Below the pieces are notes generated by a model. It saw only the letters and a program-made list of their open reading frames with translations, ran no database searches and was not told where the DNA came from. The position numbers and the translations under genes are program-made. From contig NZ_VIGC02000019.1 of the NCBI RefSeq assembly GCF_006569185.2, positions 56,657 to 120,656 on the forward strand: a stretch of 64,000 nucleotides of DNA. Reading direction: 5' to 3'. Origin of the DNA: Litorilinea aerophila. GTDB taxonomy: Bacteria > Chloroflexota > Anaerolineae > Caldilineales > Caldilineaceae. Positions 1 through 9,518 of the stretch are shown here, in pieces; the stretch's first letter is position 1; each line of letters begins with the position of its first letter.

Positions 1-2119
1 GGGCCTCTTCCACCGTCCAGCCTTCCAGCACGGCCTGTCGGCTCAGGCGCACCTTGCCACTGGGATCCACGTCGATGACCATGGCCGTCAGCTCATCGCC
101 GATTTTGGCCACGTCTTCGACCCGTTCGACCCGATAGTCGGCCAGTTGGCTGATGTGCACCATCCCGTCCACGCCGGGCAGGATGTTGACGAAGGCGCCG
201 TACGGCTCGACGCGGACGACGATGCCGGTGTAGATTTTTCCCACCTGGACGTCCTCCATCATGCGGGAAATTTCGTCCCGGGCCTGTTCGGCTCCAACAC
301 CTTCGCCGGAGATGTAGATGGTGCCATCTTCCTCGATGTCGATCTTGACGTCGTACTGCTCCTGCAGGGCACGCACCGTCTTGCCGCCCGGGCCGATGAG
401 CTTGCCGATCTTCTCCGGGTCGATGGTGATGGTGAGGATCCGGGGCGCGTAGGGGCTGAGCTGGGGCCGGGCCTGGGGCAGGACGGCCAGCATCTTCTCC
501 AGGATGTAGAGGCGCCCTTCCCGGGCCTGTTCGAGGGCTTCCCGCAGGATGTTGAAATCCAACCCCTTGATCTTCAGGTCCATCTGCAGGGCGGTGATGC
601 CGTGTTCCGTCCCGGCCACCTTGAAGTCCATGTCCCCCAGGGCATCTTCCAGGCCCTGAATGTCGCTCAGCACCCGATAGGCACCGGTCTCCGGGTCCTG
701 GATGAGCCCCATGGCAATACCGGCCACCGGGGCGGAGATGGGCACGCCGGCGTCCATCAGGGCCAGGGTGCTGCCACAGACGGAAGCCATGCTGGTGGAG
801 CCGTTGCTGCTCACCACCTCACTGACCAGGCGCAGGGTGTAGGGGAAATCCTCCGGGATCACCGGGAGGAGGGCCCGCTCGGCCAGGGCGCCGTGGCCAA
901 TCTCCCGCCGGCGAGGGCCTCGCAGGGGGTAAGCTTCGCCGGTGCTGTAGGGCGGGAAGTTGTAGTGGTGGATGTAGCGCTTCTCTTCCGCCGGCTGCAG
1001 CGTATCCAGCCGCTGGGCGTCGCCGGGGGTCCCCAGGGTAGCGATGGTAAGCACGTGGGTGTCGCCCCGCATGAAGAGGGCGGAGCCATGGACCCGGGGC
1101 ACCCGGCCCACCTGCACCTGGATGGGGCGGATGGTCTTGGTGTCCCGGCCATCGGGGCGGATGCCCTCTTCCAGGATTCGGCGCCGGGTTTCGGCCTTCA
1201 CCACCGCGTCCAGGGCTTCGGCGATGTCCAGGGCGGTGAACTCGTCCCCTTCGGGGTAGTCGAAGGACTCTTCCACCTCGCTGCGCACCTCGCTCAGGCT
1301 ATCCTTGAGCGCGTGCTTGTCCAGCCCGGCGGCCAGGAGGTTGGCCACCTTGCCCTGGGCCATGGCGTTGACCCGGGCCTGGACTTCCGGCGAGGGCAGG
1401 AAGTACTGGATGTCCTGGGCCTTTTCCTTGCCCACTTCGGCCCGCATCTGCTGGATGAGCTGGACCACCGGCTGCATGGATTCGTGGGCCAGCTTGAGGG
1501 CCTCCAGGACCATGTCCTCTGGGAATTCATTGGCGCCAGCTTCCACCATCAGGATGTTGTCGTGGGTGCCGGCGGCCACCAGGTTGAGCCCGCTGCGGTC
1601 CATCTGCTGGGCGGTGGGGTTGACGATGTATTCGCCATCCACGAAGCCGATGGTGCTGGCCGCGATGGGGCCATTCCAGGGGATGTCGCTGATGTGGAGG
1701 GCGGCCGAGGCCGCGATGATGGCCAGGGGATCCATCAGGTTCTGGCCGTCAGTGCTCAGGGCAGTGACGATCACCTGTACCTCATTGCGCATGCCCTTGG
1801 GGAAGAGGGGGCGCAAGGGGCGGTCGATCAGCCGGGAAAGCAGGATGGCCTGCTCACTGGGGCGCCCTTCCCGGCGGAAGAAACTGCCGGGAATGCGGCC
1901 GGCCGCATAGAGCTTCTCCTCAAAGTCGACGGTCAGCGGGAAGAAATTGATCCCCGGCCGCACGTCTTTGCTCATGGTGGCCGTGGCCAGCAGGACGGTG
2001 TCTCCATAGCGAACGGTCACCGCGCCGCCGGCCTGAATGGCCAATACGCCTGTTTCAATGCTAAGGGTGCGCCCGCCCACCTCGACGGTATACGTCCGCG
2101 CGCCATCAAATAGTTGCAT
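1..2119 (-). CDS. pnp: polyribonucleotide nucleotidyltransferase (PNPase), 3' end outside window
   Basis: Phosphorolytic 3'-5' exoribonuclease of RNA turnover. Reading down from the ATG at 2119 the frame stays open for 706 codons and runs off the left edge, so only the last residues are missing (family about 700-750). The protein starts [17 protein letters not shown] and shows the first RNase PH domain ([18 protein letters not shown]), the second ([13 protein letters not shown], then [20 protein letters not shown]), a KH domain ([17 protein letters not shown]) and the start of an S1 domain ([28 protein letters not shown]). A GGAGAG-like ribosome site lies just upstream. It follows rpsO in the same direction, the classical rpsO-pnp order. 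Confidence 0.97.
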   Translation of the reverse strand, partial: MQLFDGARTYTVEVGGRTLSIETGVLAIQAGGAVTVRYGDTVLLATATMSKDVRPGINFFPLTVDFEEKLYAAGRIPGSFFRREGRPSEQAILLSRLIDRPLRPLFPKGMRNEVQVIVTALSTDGQNLMDPLAIIAASAALHISDIPWNGPIAASTIGFVDGEYIVNPTAQQMDRSGLNLVAAGTHDNILMVEAGANEFPEDMVLEALKLAHESMQPVVQLIQQMRAEVGKEKAQDIQYFLPSPEVQARVNAMAQGKVANLLAAGLDKHALKDSLSEVRSEVEESFDYPEGDEFTALDIAEALDAVVKAETRRRILEEGIRPDGRDTKTIRPIQVQVGRVPRVHGSALFMRGDTHVLTIATLGTPGDAQRLDTLQPAEEKRYIHHYNFPPYSTGEAYPLRGPRRREIGHGALAERALLPVIPEDFPYTLRLVSEVVSSNGSTSMASVCGSTLALMDAGVPISAPVAGIAMGLIQDPETGAYRVLSDIQGLEDALGDMDFKVAGTEHGITALQMDLKIKGLDFNILREALEQAREGRLYILEKMLAVLPQARPQLSPYAPRILTITIDPEKIGKLIGPGGKTVRALQEQYDVKIDIEEDGTIYISGEGVGAEQARDEISRMMEDVQVGKIYTGIVVRVEPYGAFVNILPGVDGMVHISQLADYRVERVEDVAKIGDELTAMVIDVDPSGKVRLSRQAVLEGWTVEEA

Positions 2120-2413
2120 AGTACTACTCTCCTTCATGTCAAAAAAACTGTACAACGGGGATTGTACGAGCCTGGGGCAATGCATCCGTGGACTCTAGCG
2201 CGGGGCGTAGCCGAGGTGCGGAACTGGAGACCGGGGCGAAGCATTTCTTCGTCCTTCGTCACGCTCTCCAATACCGGACCCCGGACAACACAAACAGACG
2301 GTTCGATGACCGTCTCCCTTGCCAGAGCAACGTTTGCACTGCGCCGGACGTCACAGGAACCTCAGGGTCCCCCTGCGACCGACCAATCCAGACTCGCGGT
2401 CTCCCCTACGATT
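2120..2413 (-). other. rpsO-pnp spacer, likely pnp leader
   Basis: About 290 bases without a convincing gene separate the rpsO terminator from pnp. The spacer would hold the pnp promoter and 5' leader; in other bacteria the pnp leader is the site of autoregulation. I see no family match and no strong promoter on the minus strand. Confidence 0.3.
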
Positions 2414-2461
2414 GAAAAAGGGGCGAGAGTCGGCTAATTCTTCGTGACTCACTCGCCCCTT
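2414..2461 (-). terminator. intrinsic terminator after rpsO
   Basis: On the minus strand GGGGCGAG (2459-2452) pairs with CTCGCCCC (2427-2420), extended by AGTC/GACT after a small bulge, and is followed by TTTTT (2419-2415). It begins about 15 bases past the rpsO stop codon. Some read-through into pnp is possible. Confidence 0.85.
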
Positions 2462-2474
2462 GAACCGCTCTCTT

Positions 2475-2744
2475 CTATTTGCGCAGGCCCAACCGTTGAA
2501 TCAACTGCTGGTAACGCTGGCTGTCTACCCGCTTCAGATAGGCCAGGTGACGCCGCCGTTGACCCACCAGCTTCAGTAGCCCCCGCCGGGAACTCTCGTC
2601 GTGCTTGTGGGTGTTCAGGTGCTCAATCAAGGCGTCGATGCGGGTGGTGAGCAAGGCGACCTGAACTTCCGGCGAACCTGTATCCTGTTCGTTGATCCGG
2701 AATTCTTCGATCAGTTGGGACTTCTGCGTCTTGCTTATACTCAT
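2475..2744 (-). CDS. rpsO: 30S ribosomal protein S15
   Basis: 89 residues, the normal length for S15, a primary 16S rRNA-binding protein of the small-subunit platform. Family signatures are visible throughout: [21 protein letters not shown] near residues 23-43, [20 protein letters not shown] near 47-66, [23 protein letters not shown] at the end. A GAGGAG ribosome site precedes the ATG at 2744. It has its own promoter (2894-2921) and a structured 5' leader, and pnp follows downstream. Confidence 0.98.
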   Translation of the reverse strand: MSISKTQKSQLIEEFRINEQDTGSPEVQVALLTTRIDALIEHLNTHKHDESSRRGLLKLVGQRRRHLAYLKRVDSQRYQQLIQRLGLRK

Positions 2745-2767
2745 TCGGTACTCCTCGTCTTGGGCAC

Positions 2768-2807
2768 ACCGGAGTCTCAGGTTTCAATTGCCTGTTGGGC
2801 CTCCGGT
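2768..2807 (-). promoter_or_regulatory. structured 5' leader of rpsO
   Basis: In the roughly 140-nt leader between the predicted start near 2887 and the rpsO ATG, ACCGGAG (minus strand, from 2807) pairs with CTCCGGT (ending at 2768), enclosing a CAGG/CCTG inner helix. The ribosome site lies just downstream. S15 mRNAs in several phyla carry leader structures bound by S15 itself. That this one is an autoregulatory site is inference. Confidence 0.45.
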
Positions 2808-2893
2808 ACTTCACGATCGCAGTGCGACCCACTGCGAGGTCTGGCCAAATCACCGCTGTACCGGGCGTATGATCTAGCACAATAGTTCGCTTA

Positions 2894-2921
2894 ACTATAC
2901 CACGAATGCCAGGAATTTCAA
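2894..2921 (-). promoter_or_regulatory. sigma-70 type promoter for rpsO
   Basis: On the minus strand TTGAAA (2921-2916), a 16-base spacer and TATAGT (2899-2894) match the housekeeping consensus well. Transcription would start near 2887. Confidence 0.7.
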
Positions 2922-3066
2922 AATTTTGGGGGAAACGTCACTTTATTTATATACTGGCATGGATCAAAGCCTGTACGAGCGCTGTCAAATTACCGAGGAC
3001 GAGTACAGAACCCCGCCATTGAGTCGGTCGGAAAAGCCCCGGGGACGCTCCTCATGGAGACGCTTT

Positions 3067-5448
3067 ATGGAGACGCTGCGCGGGGTGATCGAACGGATCA
3101 CCTACCTGAATCCGGAAAATGGCTACACGGTGGCCAAGTTGACCCCAGAGCAGCGCCCGCGCCATCTCTTCGGCGCGGAGGGAGAAGTGACCATCGTGGG
3201 CAATATGGCCAGCGTCAATGTGGGCGAATTCGTGGAGCTCACCGGCCGCTGGACCATTCATCCCGAGTACGGCAAGCAGTTCCTGGTGGAGGGGATGCGC
3301 AGCGTCCTGCCGGCCACCGTGGCCGGCCTGGAAAAGTACCTGGGCAGCGGCCTCATCAAGGGGGTGGGCCCCGTCACCGCACGCCGCATCGTCCGCCACT
3401 TCGGCCTGGAGACCCTGGACGTGATCGAGCACCAGCCCACGCGCCTCCAGGAGGTCCCTGGCGTAGGCCGCAAGCGCACCCGGATGATCATCCAGGCCTG
3501 GGCCGAGCAGCGGGCCATCAAGGAGGTGATGCTCTTCCTCCAGAGCCATGGCGTCAGCACCAGCCTGGCCACCAAGATCTACAAACACTACGGCAACGAC
3601 GCCATCGCCATCGTCCAGGCCGACCCCTATCGCCTGGCGCGCGACATCTACGGCATCGGCTTCCTCACCGCTGACAAGATTGCCCGTTCCCTGGGCATGG
3701 CGCCCGACGCCCCCCAGCGGGTCGCTGCAGGGGTGGCCTATACCCTGAACCAGGCCACCGATGAAGGGCACGTCTTCCTGCCGGCGGACGAGTTGGTCCA
3801 GGCCGCAGCCTCGCTGTTGGAGGTTTCGCCCCAGCAGGCCGCCGCCGGCCTGATTCAGCTCTGGGCCTGGGACCAGGTGAAGGTGAGCCCATCCCCGGGG
3901 CAGGAGGCGCCAAAGCCCCAGGAAGCCGCCCCCGCGCAGCCCCTGCCGCTGCTGATGGCCGAGGCGGCCGCGCCATACGCCGTAGCCACCCCGGCGCAGA
4001 CTCAGCACCTGCTGCAGGAAAAGCCCGCCGTCTACCTGACTCCCCTCTATTTCAGCGAGCAAGGGGTCGCCTCTCGCCTCCAGCGGCTATTGCGGGAGGG
4101 CGAAAGCCGCCTGCCTCTGTTCCAGCGGCCCGATTTCGATTGGGAGGCGGCCTTCCGCCGTTTCGAGCGTCAGGCCGCGCCAGGCGGTCCCTTGCACCTG
4201 GCTCCACAGCAGCGAGAGGCAGTTCAGGCTGCCCTCACCCGGCGGCTGGTGGTGCTGACCGGCGGTCCCGGCACCGGCAAAACCACCACGGTGCGGGCTA
4301 TCCTCTGGTTCTGCCAGCAGGCCGGCTACCAGGCGCTGCTGGCCGCACCCACAGGCCGGGCCGCCAAACGCCTGGCCGAGACCACCGGCCACGAGGCCCG
4401 CACGGTCCATCGGCTGCTGGAGTTCAAGCCGGGCGAAGGGATGGCCTTCCAGCGCAATGAAGAGACGCCCCTGGCCGGCCATCTGTTGATTGTGGATGAA
4501 GCATCCATGCTGGATCTGGTGCTCACCCATCACCTGCTCAAGGCGGTGCCACCGGGAATGCACCTGCTGCTGGTGGGGGATGTGGACCAGTTGCCCAGCG
4601 TGGGCGCGGGCAATGTGCTGCAGGACATCATCGGCGCGGTGGAGGCGGCCCATGCCCGAGCCGAGGGACCGCCCGATAGCCTCCTGGCCCGCCATGCCCA
4701 GGTGGTGCGCCTCCAGACCATCTTCCGCCAGGAGCCGGGCAGCCTGATCATCACCAACGCCCACCGCATCAACCAGGGGCTGATGCCCATCATCGACAAC
4801 CAGCAGGCAACCGATTTTTTCCTGTTCAAGACCGATGATCCGGAGCGGGCTGCGCAGCTGTGCGTGGAACTGGTCCAGCATCGCATCCCCCGGCGTTTCG
4901 GCCTCACGCCGGCCGATATCCAGGTGCTGAGCCCCATGCACCGGGGTGTGGTGGGGGTCGGGGCCCTGAACCAGGCCCTGCAGGCGGCGCTTAATCCGCC
5001 GGGCCCGGACAAGCCGGAGCGGATCCTGGGCAACCGTATCTTCCGGCCCGGCGACCGGGTGATGCAGGTGCGCAACAATTACGACAAGGAGGTCTACAAC
5101 GGCGATCTGGGCATCATCACCCAGGTGGACTTGGAGATGCAACAGCTCACGGTTATGATGGATGGCAGGGCCGTGTGCTATGATTTTCTGGAGCTGGACG
5201 AACTGGTCCATGCCTTTGCCATCAGCGTCCACAAAAGCCAGGGAGCTGAATTCCCGGCCGTGGTGATCCCGCTCCTGACCGGCCACTACATGATGTTGCA
5301 ACGCAACCTGCTTTACACGGCGGTGACCCGGGCCAGGCGCCTGGTGGTGCTGGTGGGCCAACCCAAGGCCATCGCCATGGCCGTCCGCAATAACCGGGTG
5401 ACCCGACGCCATACTGGCCTGCGGACCTGGCTGGAACAGGTGGACTAG
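3067..5448 (+). CDS. recD2: RecD2-type SF1B DNA helicase
   Basis: 5'-3' DNA helicase of the RecBC-independent RecD2 family, implicated in recombination and repair. The 793-residue protein begins METLRGVIERITYLNPENGY, as family members do, with an OB-like N-terminal region and helix-hairpin-helix repeats (KGVGPVTARRIVRHFG, EVPGVGRKRTRMII). Walker A is LTGGPGTGKTTT near residue 400, motif II is LLIVDEASMLD, motif III is LVGDVDQLPSVGAG, and motif VI near the C terminus is NLLYTAVTRARRLVVLVG. The frame is open from 2926, but the ATG at 3067 has GGAG at the right spacing (3056-3059) and matches family N termini. Strand opposite to rpsO. Confidence 0.94.
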   Translation: METLRGVIERITYLNPENGYTVAKLTPEQRPRHLFGAEGEVTIVGNMASVNVGEFVELTGRWTIHPEYGKQFLVEGMRSVLPATVAGLEKYLGSGLIKGVGPVTARRIVRHFGLETLDVIEHQPTRLQEVPGVGRKRTRMIIQAWAEQRAIKEVMLFLQSHGVSTSLATKIYKHYGNDAIAIVQADPYRLARDIYGIGFLTADKIARSLGMAPDAPQRVAAGVAYTLNQATDEGHVFLPADELVQAAASLLEVSPQQAAAGLIQLWAWDQVKVSPSPGQEAPKPQEAAPAQPLPLLMAEAAAPYAVATPAQTQHLLQEKPAVYLTPLYFSEQGVASRLQRLLREGESRLPLFQRPDFDWEAAFRRFERQAAPGGPLHLAPQQREAVQAALTRRLVVLTGGPGTGKTTTVRAILWFCQQAGYQALLAAPTGRAAKRLAETTGHEARTVHRLLEFKPGEGMAFQRNEETPLAGHLLIVDEASMLDLVLTHHLLKAVPPGMHLLLVGDVDQLPSVGAGNVLQDIIGAVEAAHARAEGPPDSLLARHAQVVRLQTIFRQEPGSLIITNAHRINQGLMPIIDNQQATDFFLFKTDDPERAAQLCVELVQHRIPRRFGLTPADIQVLSPMHRGVVGVGALNQALQAALNPPGPDKPERILGNRIFRPGDRVMQVRNNYDKEVYNGDLGIITQVDLEMQQLTVMMDGRAVCYDFLELDELVHAFAISVHKSQGAEFPAVVIPLLTGHYMMLQRNLLYTAVTRARRLVVLVGQPKAIAMAVRNNRVTRRHTGLRTWLEQVD

Positions 5449-5489
5449 GCACGATCATTCAATCTCACCACAAACAGAAGGATTCGATT

Positions 5490-6266
5490 ATGGCCACATC
5501 TGAGACGTTGCGCCCTCTGGCTGTGCAGCTGTACAGCCTGCGCCATCTGGAACAGAGCCTGGACGAGAAGCTGGCCGCCGTCGCCAGTATCGGCTACGCC
5601 GGCGTGGAGACCATTGGCGACCACGGCCTGCCGGCATCGGAGATGAAGGCCCTGCTGGAGAAGCACGGGCTGCGGGCGGTCTCCACCCACGTGGGGCTCC
5701 AGGCGGTGGAGACAGAGCTGGCGAAGATCATCGACTTCAACCAGGCCATCGGCAATCGGCACATCGTGATCCCGGCCATTCCCCAGGAGCAGCGTCCGAC
5801 GGATGCGGCGGGGTGGCAGGCCCTGGGGCAAAAGTTAGATCGGCTGGGCCAGCAGTGTGCCCAGGCCGGCATGCAACTTCTGTATCACAATCACGCCTGG
5901 GAGATGGCCCTCCTGGATGGCAAACTGGCCATTGACTGGTTGTTGGAGGCGGCGGATCCTGCCCACCTGGCCTGGGAGCCGGACCTGGCTTGGGTAGCCC
6001 GGGGCGGCGCCGACGGGGTGGAGCTGCTGCAGCGCTATGCCGGCCGTTGCCCTCGCATCCATGTCAAAGATCTGGCGCCCGCCGGCCAGGGCGAGGATGA
6101 GATGGGCTTTGCCGACGTGGGCCACGGCACCCTGAATTGGGACCAGCTTCTGCCTGCGGCCAAGGCGGCCGGGGGCGAATGGTACATCGTGGAGCACGAT
6201 CTGCCCAAGGATCCCTTGCGCACCATCCGGCGCAGCTTTGAATTCCTGCAAAGTCGGGTTGGTTGA
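5490..6266 (+). CDS. sugar phosphate isomerase/epimerase, xylose isomerase-like TIM barrel
   Basis: 258 residues of the AP endonuclease 2/xylose isomerase-like fold. Visible family marks are LAVQLYSLRHL at the start, the repeated strand-helix pattern, YHNHAWE near residue 130 and the metal-site region WEPDLAWVARGGAD, RIHVKDL and DVGHGTLNWDQLL. Such proteins bind a divalent metal and isomerise or epimerise sugars, inositols or sugar phosphates; the substrate cannot be told. It follows recD2 by 41 bases in the same direction. No signal peptide is visible, so it is probably cytoplasmic. Confidence 0.88.
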   Translation: MATSETLRPLAVQLYSLRHLEQSLDEKLAAVASIGYAGVETIGDHGLPASEMKALLEKHGLRAVSTHVGLQAVETELAKIIDFNQAIGNRHIVIPAIPQEQRPTDAAGWQALGQKLDRLGQQCAQAGMQLLYHNHAWEMALLDGKLAIDWLLEAADPAHLAWEPDLAWVARGGADGVELLQRYAGRCPRIHVKDLAPAGQGEDEMGFADVGHGTLNWDQLLPAAKAAGGEWYIVEHDLPKDPLRTIRRSFEFLQSRVG

Positions 6267-6327
6267 TCCCCAGCCCACGCCGGCAGACGTTCCAGCAGTC
6301 TGAACAGGGGGGACGGCGGAAGGGAGA

Positions 6328-6515
6328 TCCACAGATTACACGGTGGACACCGATAGCGTTGGATACAAACTCAGCAGTTCACGATTTCGACGCGGGGTCG
6401 GCATCTGAGGATGCCGACCCCGGCGGGACAGCGCCGCATCTGAGGATGCTCACTCCGCAAATGGGCAACCATCGTGAAGGACTGAAACTGGGGTTCCTCT
6501 GTGTAATCTGTGGTC
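6328..6515. repeat. composite interspersed repeat: R2 element flanked by R3 words
   Basis: The R2 core (6377-6478) begins GTTCACGATTTCGACGC and ends ACCATCGTGAA. It contains GGCATCTGAGGATGCC and a second CATCTGAGGATGC module. The same element lies in reverse orientation at 30810-30911. The R3 words ACAGATTACACGG (6329) and CTGTGTAATCTGTGG (about 6500) flank it in inverted orientation. No coding potential is evident. Confidence 0.8.
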
Positions 6516-6579
6516 TTTGGAGTGGAATCCTCTGTGGATCATCGAAGCCGCCTGTATCCCAGGGCAGAAAGGAGGTTGA

Positions 6580-6993
6580 ATGGCGTCCGCAGCAATGTTC
6601 GCCGGTCTGGTCTTTGATGAAGAGGGCCGGCCGGCCGAGGTGGATTGGGTGGGCCAAAATGCCTGCTACGTCGTCCTGGATGACGACTTCCGGCGCTACA
6701 TTGACGCAGCCCAGGTGGATCGCCAGGTGCTGCGCTTCTTGCGAGAACAGGTGGAAGGGCAACGGGAGATGGCCGTGACCACCATGTTGGAGATGTTGGG
6801 CAAGGATGACCTCTTCACCAAGGCAGCCATCGAGGCCTCCATCGAACGTATGGAAGAGGCGGTGGGCCAGCCCATCCCGGAGGAGACGCGCCAGTGGCTG
6901 GGCATGTTGGGCTTTCGGGTTATCATCGACTTCCACGGCAACGTGGTGGATATCCAGATGCCGGCCGGCGGCATCGATGAAGACGACGAGTAG
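6580..6993 (+). CDS. hypothetical protein, 137 aa
   Basis: I do not recognise the family. A strong AAAGGAGGTTG ribosome site precedes the ATG. The acidic, soluble protein has an N-terminal stretch of alternating hydrophobic residues (MFAGLVFDEEGRPAEVDWVG), a helical middle with many Glu/Gln, and a C-terminal strand ending IDFHGNVVDIQMPAGG with an acidic tail. There are no membrane segments, signal peptide or cysteine motif. It lies alone downstream of a repeat element. Codon use and the ribosome site argue that it is real. Confidence 0.7.
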   Translation: MASAAMFAGLVFDEEGRPAEVDWVGQNACYVVLDDDFRRYIDAAQVDRQVLRFLREQVEGQREMAVTTMLEMLGKDDLFTKAAIEASIERMEEAVGQPIPEETRQWLGMLGFRVIIDFHGNVVDIQMPAGGIDEDDE

Positions 6994-7101
6994 CCGGCAG
7001 CCGTCACCGTTGGACCGCCATCGCCCCAGGCGGATGGCCTGGCCGCTCGCTGTGATGGGGGGCTCGCCGTTTTCGCGTTGGGAATAGGGGCCAGAGGCCT
7101 G

Positions 7102-7914
7102 TCAGCGTTCCACCAGGTAGCGCGCTTCGTTCGCTGCCTGGCCCAGGGGCACCAAAACTGTTTCGGCTGTGTAGCCGCTCACCAGGTCGTGGCTGCGGAT
7201 CACGACCTGCTGCACCTGGGGAGGAATCGATATGGGCCCCAGGCTACGGGTGAAGGGTTGTTCCTGTTCGTGGGGGTGGAGGAGGACGCGCGTCCCCAGG
7301 ATTTCGCCCTCGACGGTGGCCACATGCCAGCCATCCGCGTAATCGTCCCACCCCCGATCCTCATGCCGCAGGGTGACGTCGAAGGCCCATTTGCCATCGG
7401 GCTGGCGGCGGGCCCGCACAAACTGGATGGCGGCGTCCGCCGGTGGCGTCTCCTCTGCCGGTTCGGGCAGGATGGCTTCTAGCGCTGTTTCCGTCCACTT
7501 ACCCGAAGAGTCGTCTGTCAGCCGGATGGCGCTACGTCCGCCGGCACGGGCAGCCTGTAAAAACAGGATGCGCCGGTCAGCATAAACCAATTCCTCGCCT
7601 TGCCACAGGTGCCCTCCCAGGGTCCATTCCCGGAAGCAGTGATGTTGTGGCGTGCCCATTTGCTGAATCTCCGCCTGGATCTGGGCCAGGAAGGTCTGGC
7701 GACCGTCTGTGATCAATTCGACCATCGTCCAGGGCGGCGTCTCATCCACATCGGCAGAAGATACATCCGCCGGGGTGGGGCTTGTTGTAGCTGGCGCCCC
7801 CGAGTCTGGGAGTGGTGCCAGGCAGCCGGCCATGAAGGCCCCGGCCAGCCCCATCAAGAAGGGGCGGCGGGAAAAACTGGGGCGGTTGGGTCCCTGCTGC
7901 ATGTTTCGGTTCAT
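7102..7914 (-). CDS. Tat-type lipoprotein of unknown function
   Basis: 270 residues. The N terminus carries SRRPFLMG, a good twin-arginine motif, a hydrophobic stretch, and FMAGC, a plausible lipobox cysteine, followed by a Pro/Ser/Thr-rich spacer. This suggests folded export and lipid anchoring. The rest is a globular mixed domain with no family I recognise. Its ATG overlaps the stop codon of the Nudix gene (ATGA at 7914-7911), so the two are translationally coupled. Export as a lipoprotein is inferred from the motifs. Confidence 0.8.
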   Translation of the reverse strand: MNRNMQQGPNRPSFSRRPFLMGLAGAFMAGCLAPLPDSGAPATTSPTPADVSSADVDETPPWTMVELITDGRQTFLAQIQAEIQQMGTPQHHCFREWTLGGHLWQGEELVYADRRILFLQAARAGGRSAIRLTDDSSGKWTETALEAILPEPAEETPPADAAIQFVRARRQPDGKWAFDVTLRHEDRGWDDYADGWHVATVEGEILGTRVLLHPHEQEQPFTRSLGPISIPPQVQQVVIRSHDLVSGYTAETVLVPLGQAANEARYLVER

Positions 7915-8516
7915 GACAGGCCTCCGGCGGGGAGCTCCTCTTGGGCGATGTGAAGCAGGGCCAGAGCCACGGCGGTGGCCCAGGGTAAAACTTTGAACTC
8001 GCCCCGGCGCAGCGCATCGGCCAGTTCGGCCCGGCTGAGCAACAATAGCTCTTGTTCCTCCAGATCGTCCGCGTCTGCCGGCTGCACCCAGCGGGCGCCC
8101 CGGGCCAGGTAGAGGTGGGCCCGGCCGTTGCCCCGGTTGCCGTCCACCACGTAGGAGCCCAGGGGAATCCAGACATCAGCCTGATAGCCCGTCTCCTCCA
8201 GAAGTTCCCGGCGGGCTGCCTCCAGGGGGTCTTCGCCTTCCTCAAGATATCCTCCCGCCACAGCGAGGGAAAGGGAATCTACCGCATACTTGGCCTGGCG
8301 AAAGCAGAGAAATTTCTTCTCCGCGGTTTCAACTACCACGTTGACAAAGGCGGGGGTCACCAGCCAGGGCCAGTTGGCGATCACCTGGCCGTCTGGCAGC
8401 TCTACGGTGTGATTTTCCACCACCAGAAAACGACCATCCCCGACCTGGAGCACTCGCTCTCGGGCCAGGGTTTTCCACGTTTGTAGCGGCGTCTGCTGCG
8501 ATGGAGTTTGGGTCAT
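7911..8516 (-). CDS. Nudix hydrolase (ADP-ribose pyrophosphatase-like)
   Basis: 201 residues from the ATG at 8516, chosen because GGGAGGGACC lies just upstream; the frame is open further up. The Nudix box GGYLEEGEDPLEAARRELLE, continuing ETGY, is complete and gives the Mg-binding Glu residues. Its N-terminal strand region (VLQVGDGRFLVVENHTVELPDG) resembles ADP-sugar pyrophosphatases, which cleave ADP-ribose to AMP and ribose 5-phosphate. The exact substrate is uncertain. Overlaps the downstream lipoprotein gene by four bases. Confidence 0.9.
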   Translation of the reverse strand: MTQTPSQQTPLQTWKTLARERVLQVGDGRFLVVENHTVELPDGQVIANWPWLVTPAFVNVVVETAEKKFLCFRQAKYAVDSLSLAVAGGYLEEGEDPLEAARRELLEETGYQADVWIPLGSYVVDGNRGNGRAHLYLARGARWVQPADADDLEEQELLLLSRAELADALRRGEFKVLPWATAVALALLHIAQEELPAGGLS

Positions 8517-8591
8517 GGTCCCTCCCGTGTTGGGGGAGCCTGCCGGGTGTCGCTCCCTGCCTTCTGGGGGGCTCAACCTGGGGTACGCCCC

Positions 8592-9071
8592 CTAGTGAAC
8601 GTCCAGCCGGGCCACCCACTTGACCTGGCGGAGGGCGTCGTCCCGTTCATCGGGGACGATGAGCCGCACCAGGCCCTGGGCCCGCTGGAGGGGCTGACCA
8701 TCCCGGGCGATGGCCAGCAGGATGGGGCGGCGGGTGGAGGCACGGAGCTCGTCCGCCGTCACCCGGTTGCCGAACCCATCGGCGCTGACCACATCCACGT
8801 ACGACCAGCCTTGGCCAACCAGATGGGCCTGGAGCACGTCCGACAGGCGGGGGCCGGTGAAACAAAAAGGCCCCGATGTGCCGTGGCCGGTGCTGACGAT
8901 GTAGCAGTCCGCCACTTCACATTGGGGCAGGCGCTGGAGATCCTCCGGCGTGATGAAAACTTCAGAGCCGTCCGGGCGCCGCAAGATGATGGACGGATCG
9001 GCGGTAGGGGGCTCCGGGTTGGGCTCGTGGGCATGTCCATGCAGCCACGCCGGCGTTTTTTCGTCTGTCAT
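8592..9071 (-). CDS. small molybdopterin-binding (sulfite oxidase-fold) domain protein
   Basis: 159 residues from the ATG at 9071. The region FITPEDLQRLPQCEVADCYI, then GPFCFTGPRLSDVLQ, YVDVVSADGFGNRVTADEL and ARDGQPLQRAQGLVRLIVPD follow the oxidoreductase molybdopterin-binding domain pattern (PF00174), including the cysteine expected before the Gly-rich loop. No signal peptide is visible, unlike many relatives such as MsrP, and no C-terminal dimerisation domain is present. The substrate is unknown. The start is uncertain because no strong ribosome site is seen and R1 repeat sequence lies just upstream. Confidence 0.75.
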   Translation of the reverse strand: MTDEKTPAWLHGHAHEPNPEPPTADPSIILRRPDGSEVFITPEDLQRLPQCEVADCYIVSTGHGTSGPFCFTGPRLSDVLQAHLVGQGWSYVDVVSADGFGNRVTADELRASTRRPILLAIARDGQPLQRAQGLVRLIVPDERDDALRQVKWVARLDVH

Positions 9072-9081
9072 CGAATGCCTA

Positions 9082-9165
9082 CAGTCGTCTGGCCTTAATC
9101 CCACGGCAGAAATGCGGCGCACTTCCTCTGGTGTAAACCATCGGTGAATGCCTGCCGGGATTTAC
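9082..9165 (-). repeat. R1 interspersed element, copy A
   Basis: Read on the minus strand this copy begins GTAAATCCCGGCAGGCATTC and ends near TTAAGGCCAGACGACTG, with the internal CACCAGAGGAAGTGCGCC. The TAA of its first bases serves as the stop codon of clpS. Related copies lie at 16487-16568, 33717-33800 and 35148-35243. Confidence 0.8.
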
Positions 9166-9518
9166 GATTCAGTCTCCAGGCTGAAGGTCAGGGGGAAGCC
9201 ATCCCGCTTGGCCCGCCCCTGGGCAATTTTGGCTAACTTTTCAGCTTCGGCTCGGGGGCGAACGACCACAACGGCCTGTCCCTTGGTGTGGGCTGTCCAG
9301 GCGATGTGATCGGCAATTTCTTCAGACAACATGAAGACACCCCCTAAAATATCAATCACATATTCGTAGGGCGTCACATCATCGTTGTGAATGATCACCC
9401 GGGCCATCCCCTCCGTGGAGGGCTGGGCGGTGGAAGCGGTCTGCTGTTCCACGTCCATTTCTGGTGTCATTTTCATTTGATTGGTCTGGGGTGTCGGCTG
9501 CACGGCGCTCTCAGACAT
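9162..9518 (-). CDS. clpS: ATP-dependent Clp protease adaptor ClpS
   Basis: 118 residues from the ATG at 9518. ClpS delivers N-degron substrates to ClpAP or ClpCP. The conserved core is clear: [20 protein letters not shown] with the NDD-TP substrate pocket, [20 protein letters not shown], and [13 protein letters not shown] at the end. The 35-40 residue N-terminal extension is Gln/Thr-rich. AAAGGAG lies 12 bases upstream of this ATG; a closer out-of-frame ATG opens a four-codon reading frame overlapping the start, which may modulate initiation. The stop codon is contributed by the R1 repeat. Confidence 0.93.
   Translation of the reverse strand: MSESAVQPTPQTNQMKMTPEMDVEQQTASTAQPSTEGMARVIIHNDDVTPYEYVIDILGGVFMLSEEIADHIAWTAHTKGQAVVVVRPRAEAEKLAKIAQGRAKRDGFPLTFSLETES

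Noticed and set aside
146..2113. Long plus-strand frame of 655 codons
   Set aside because: It is antisense to pnp, whose translation matches PNPase along its full length; the plus frame is a GC-driven shadow.
2926..3066. 47-codon N-terminal extension of the RecD2 gene
   Set aside because: Family members begin at METLRG, the ATG at 3067 has a ribosome site, and the extension overlaps the rpsO promoter.
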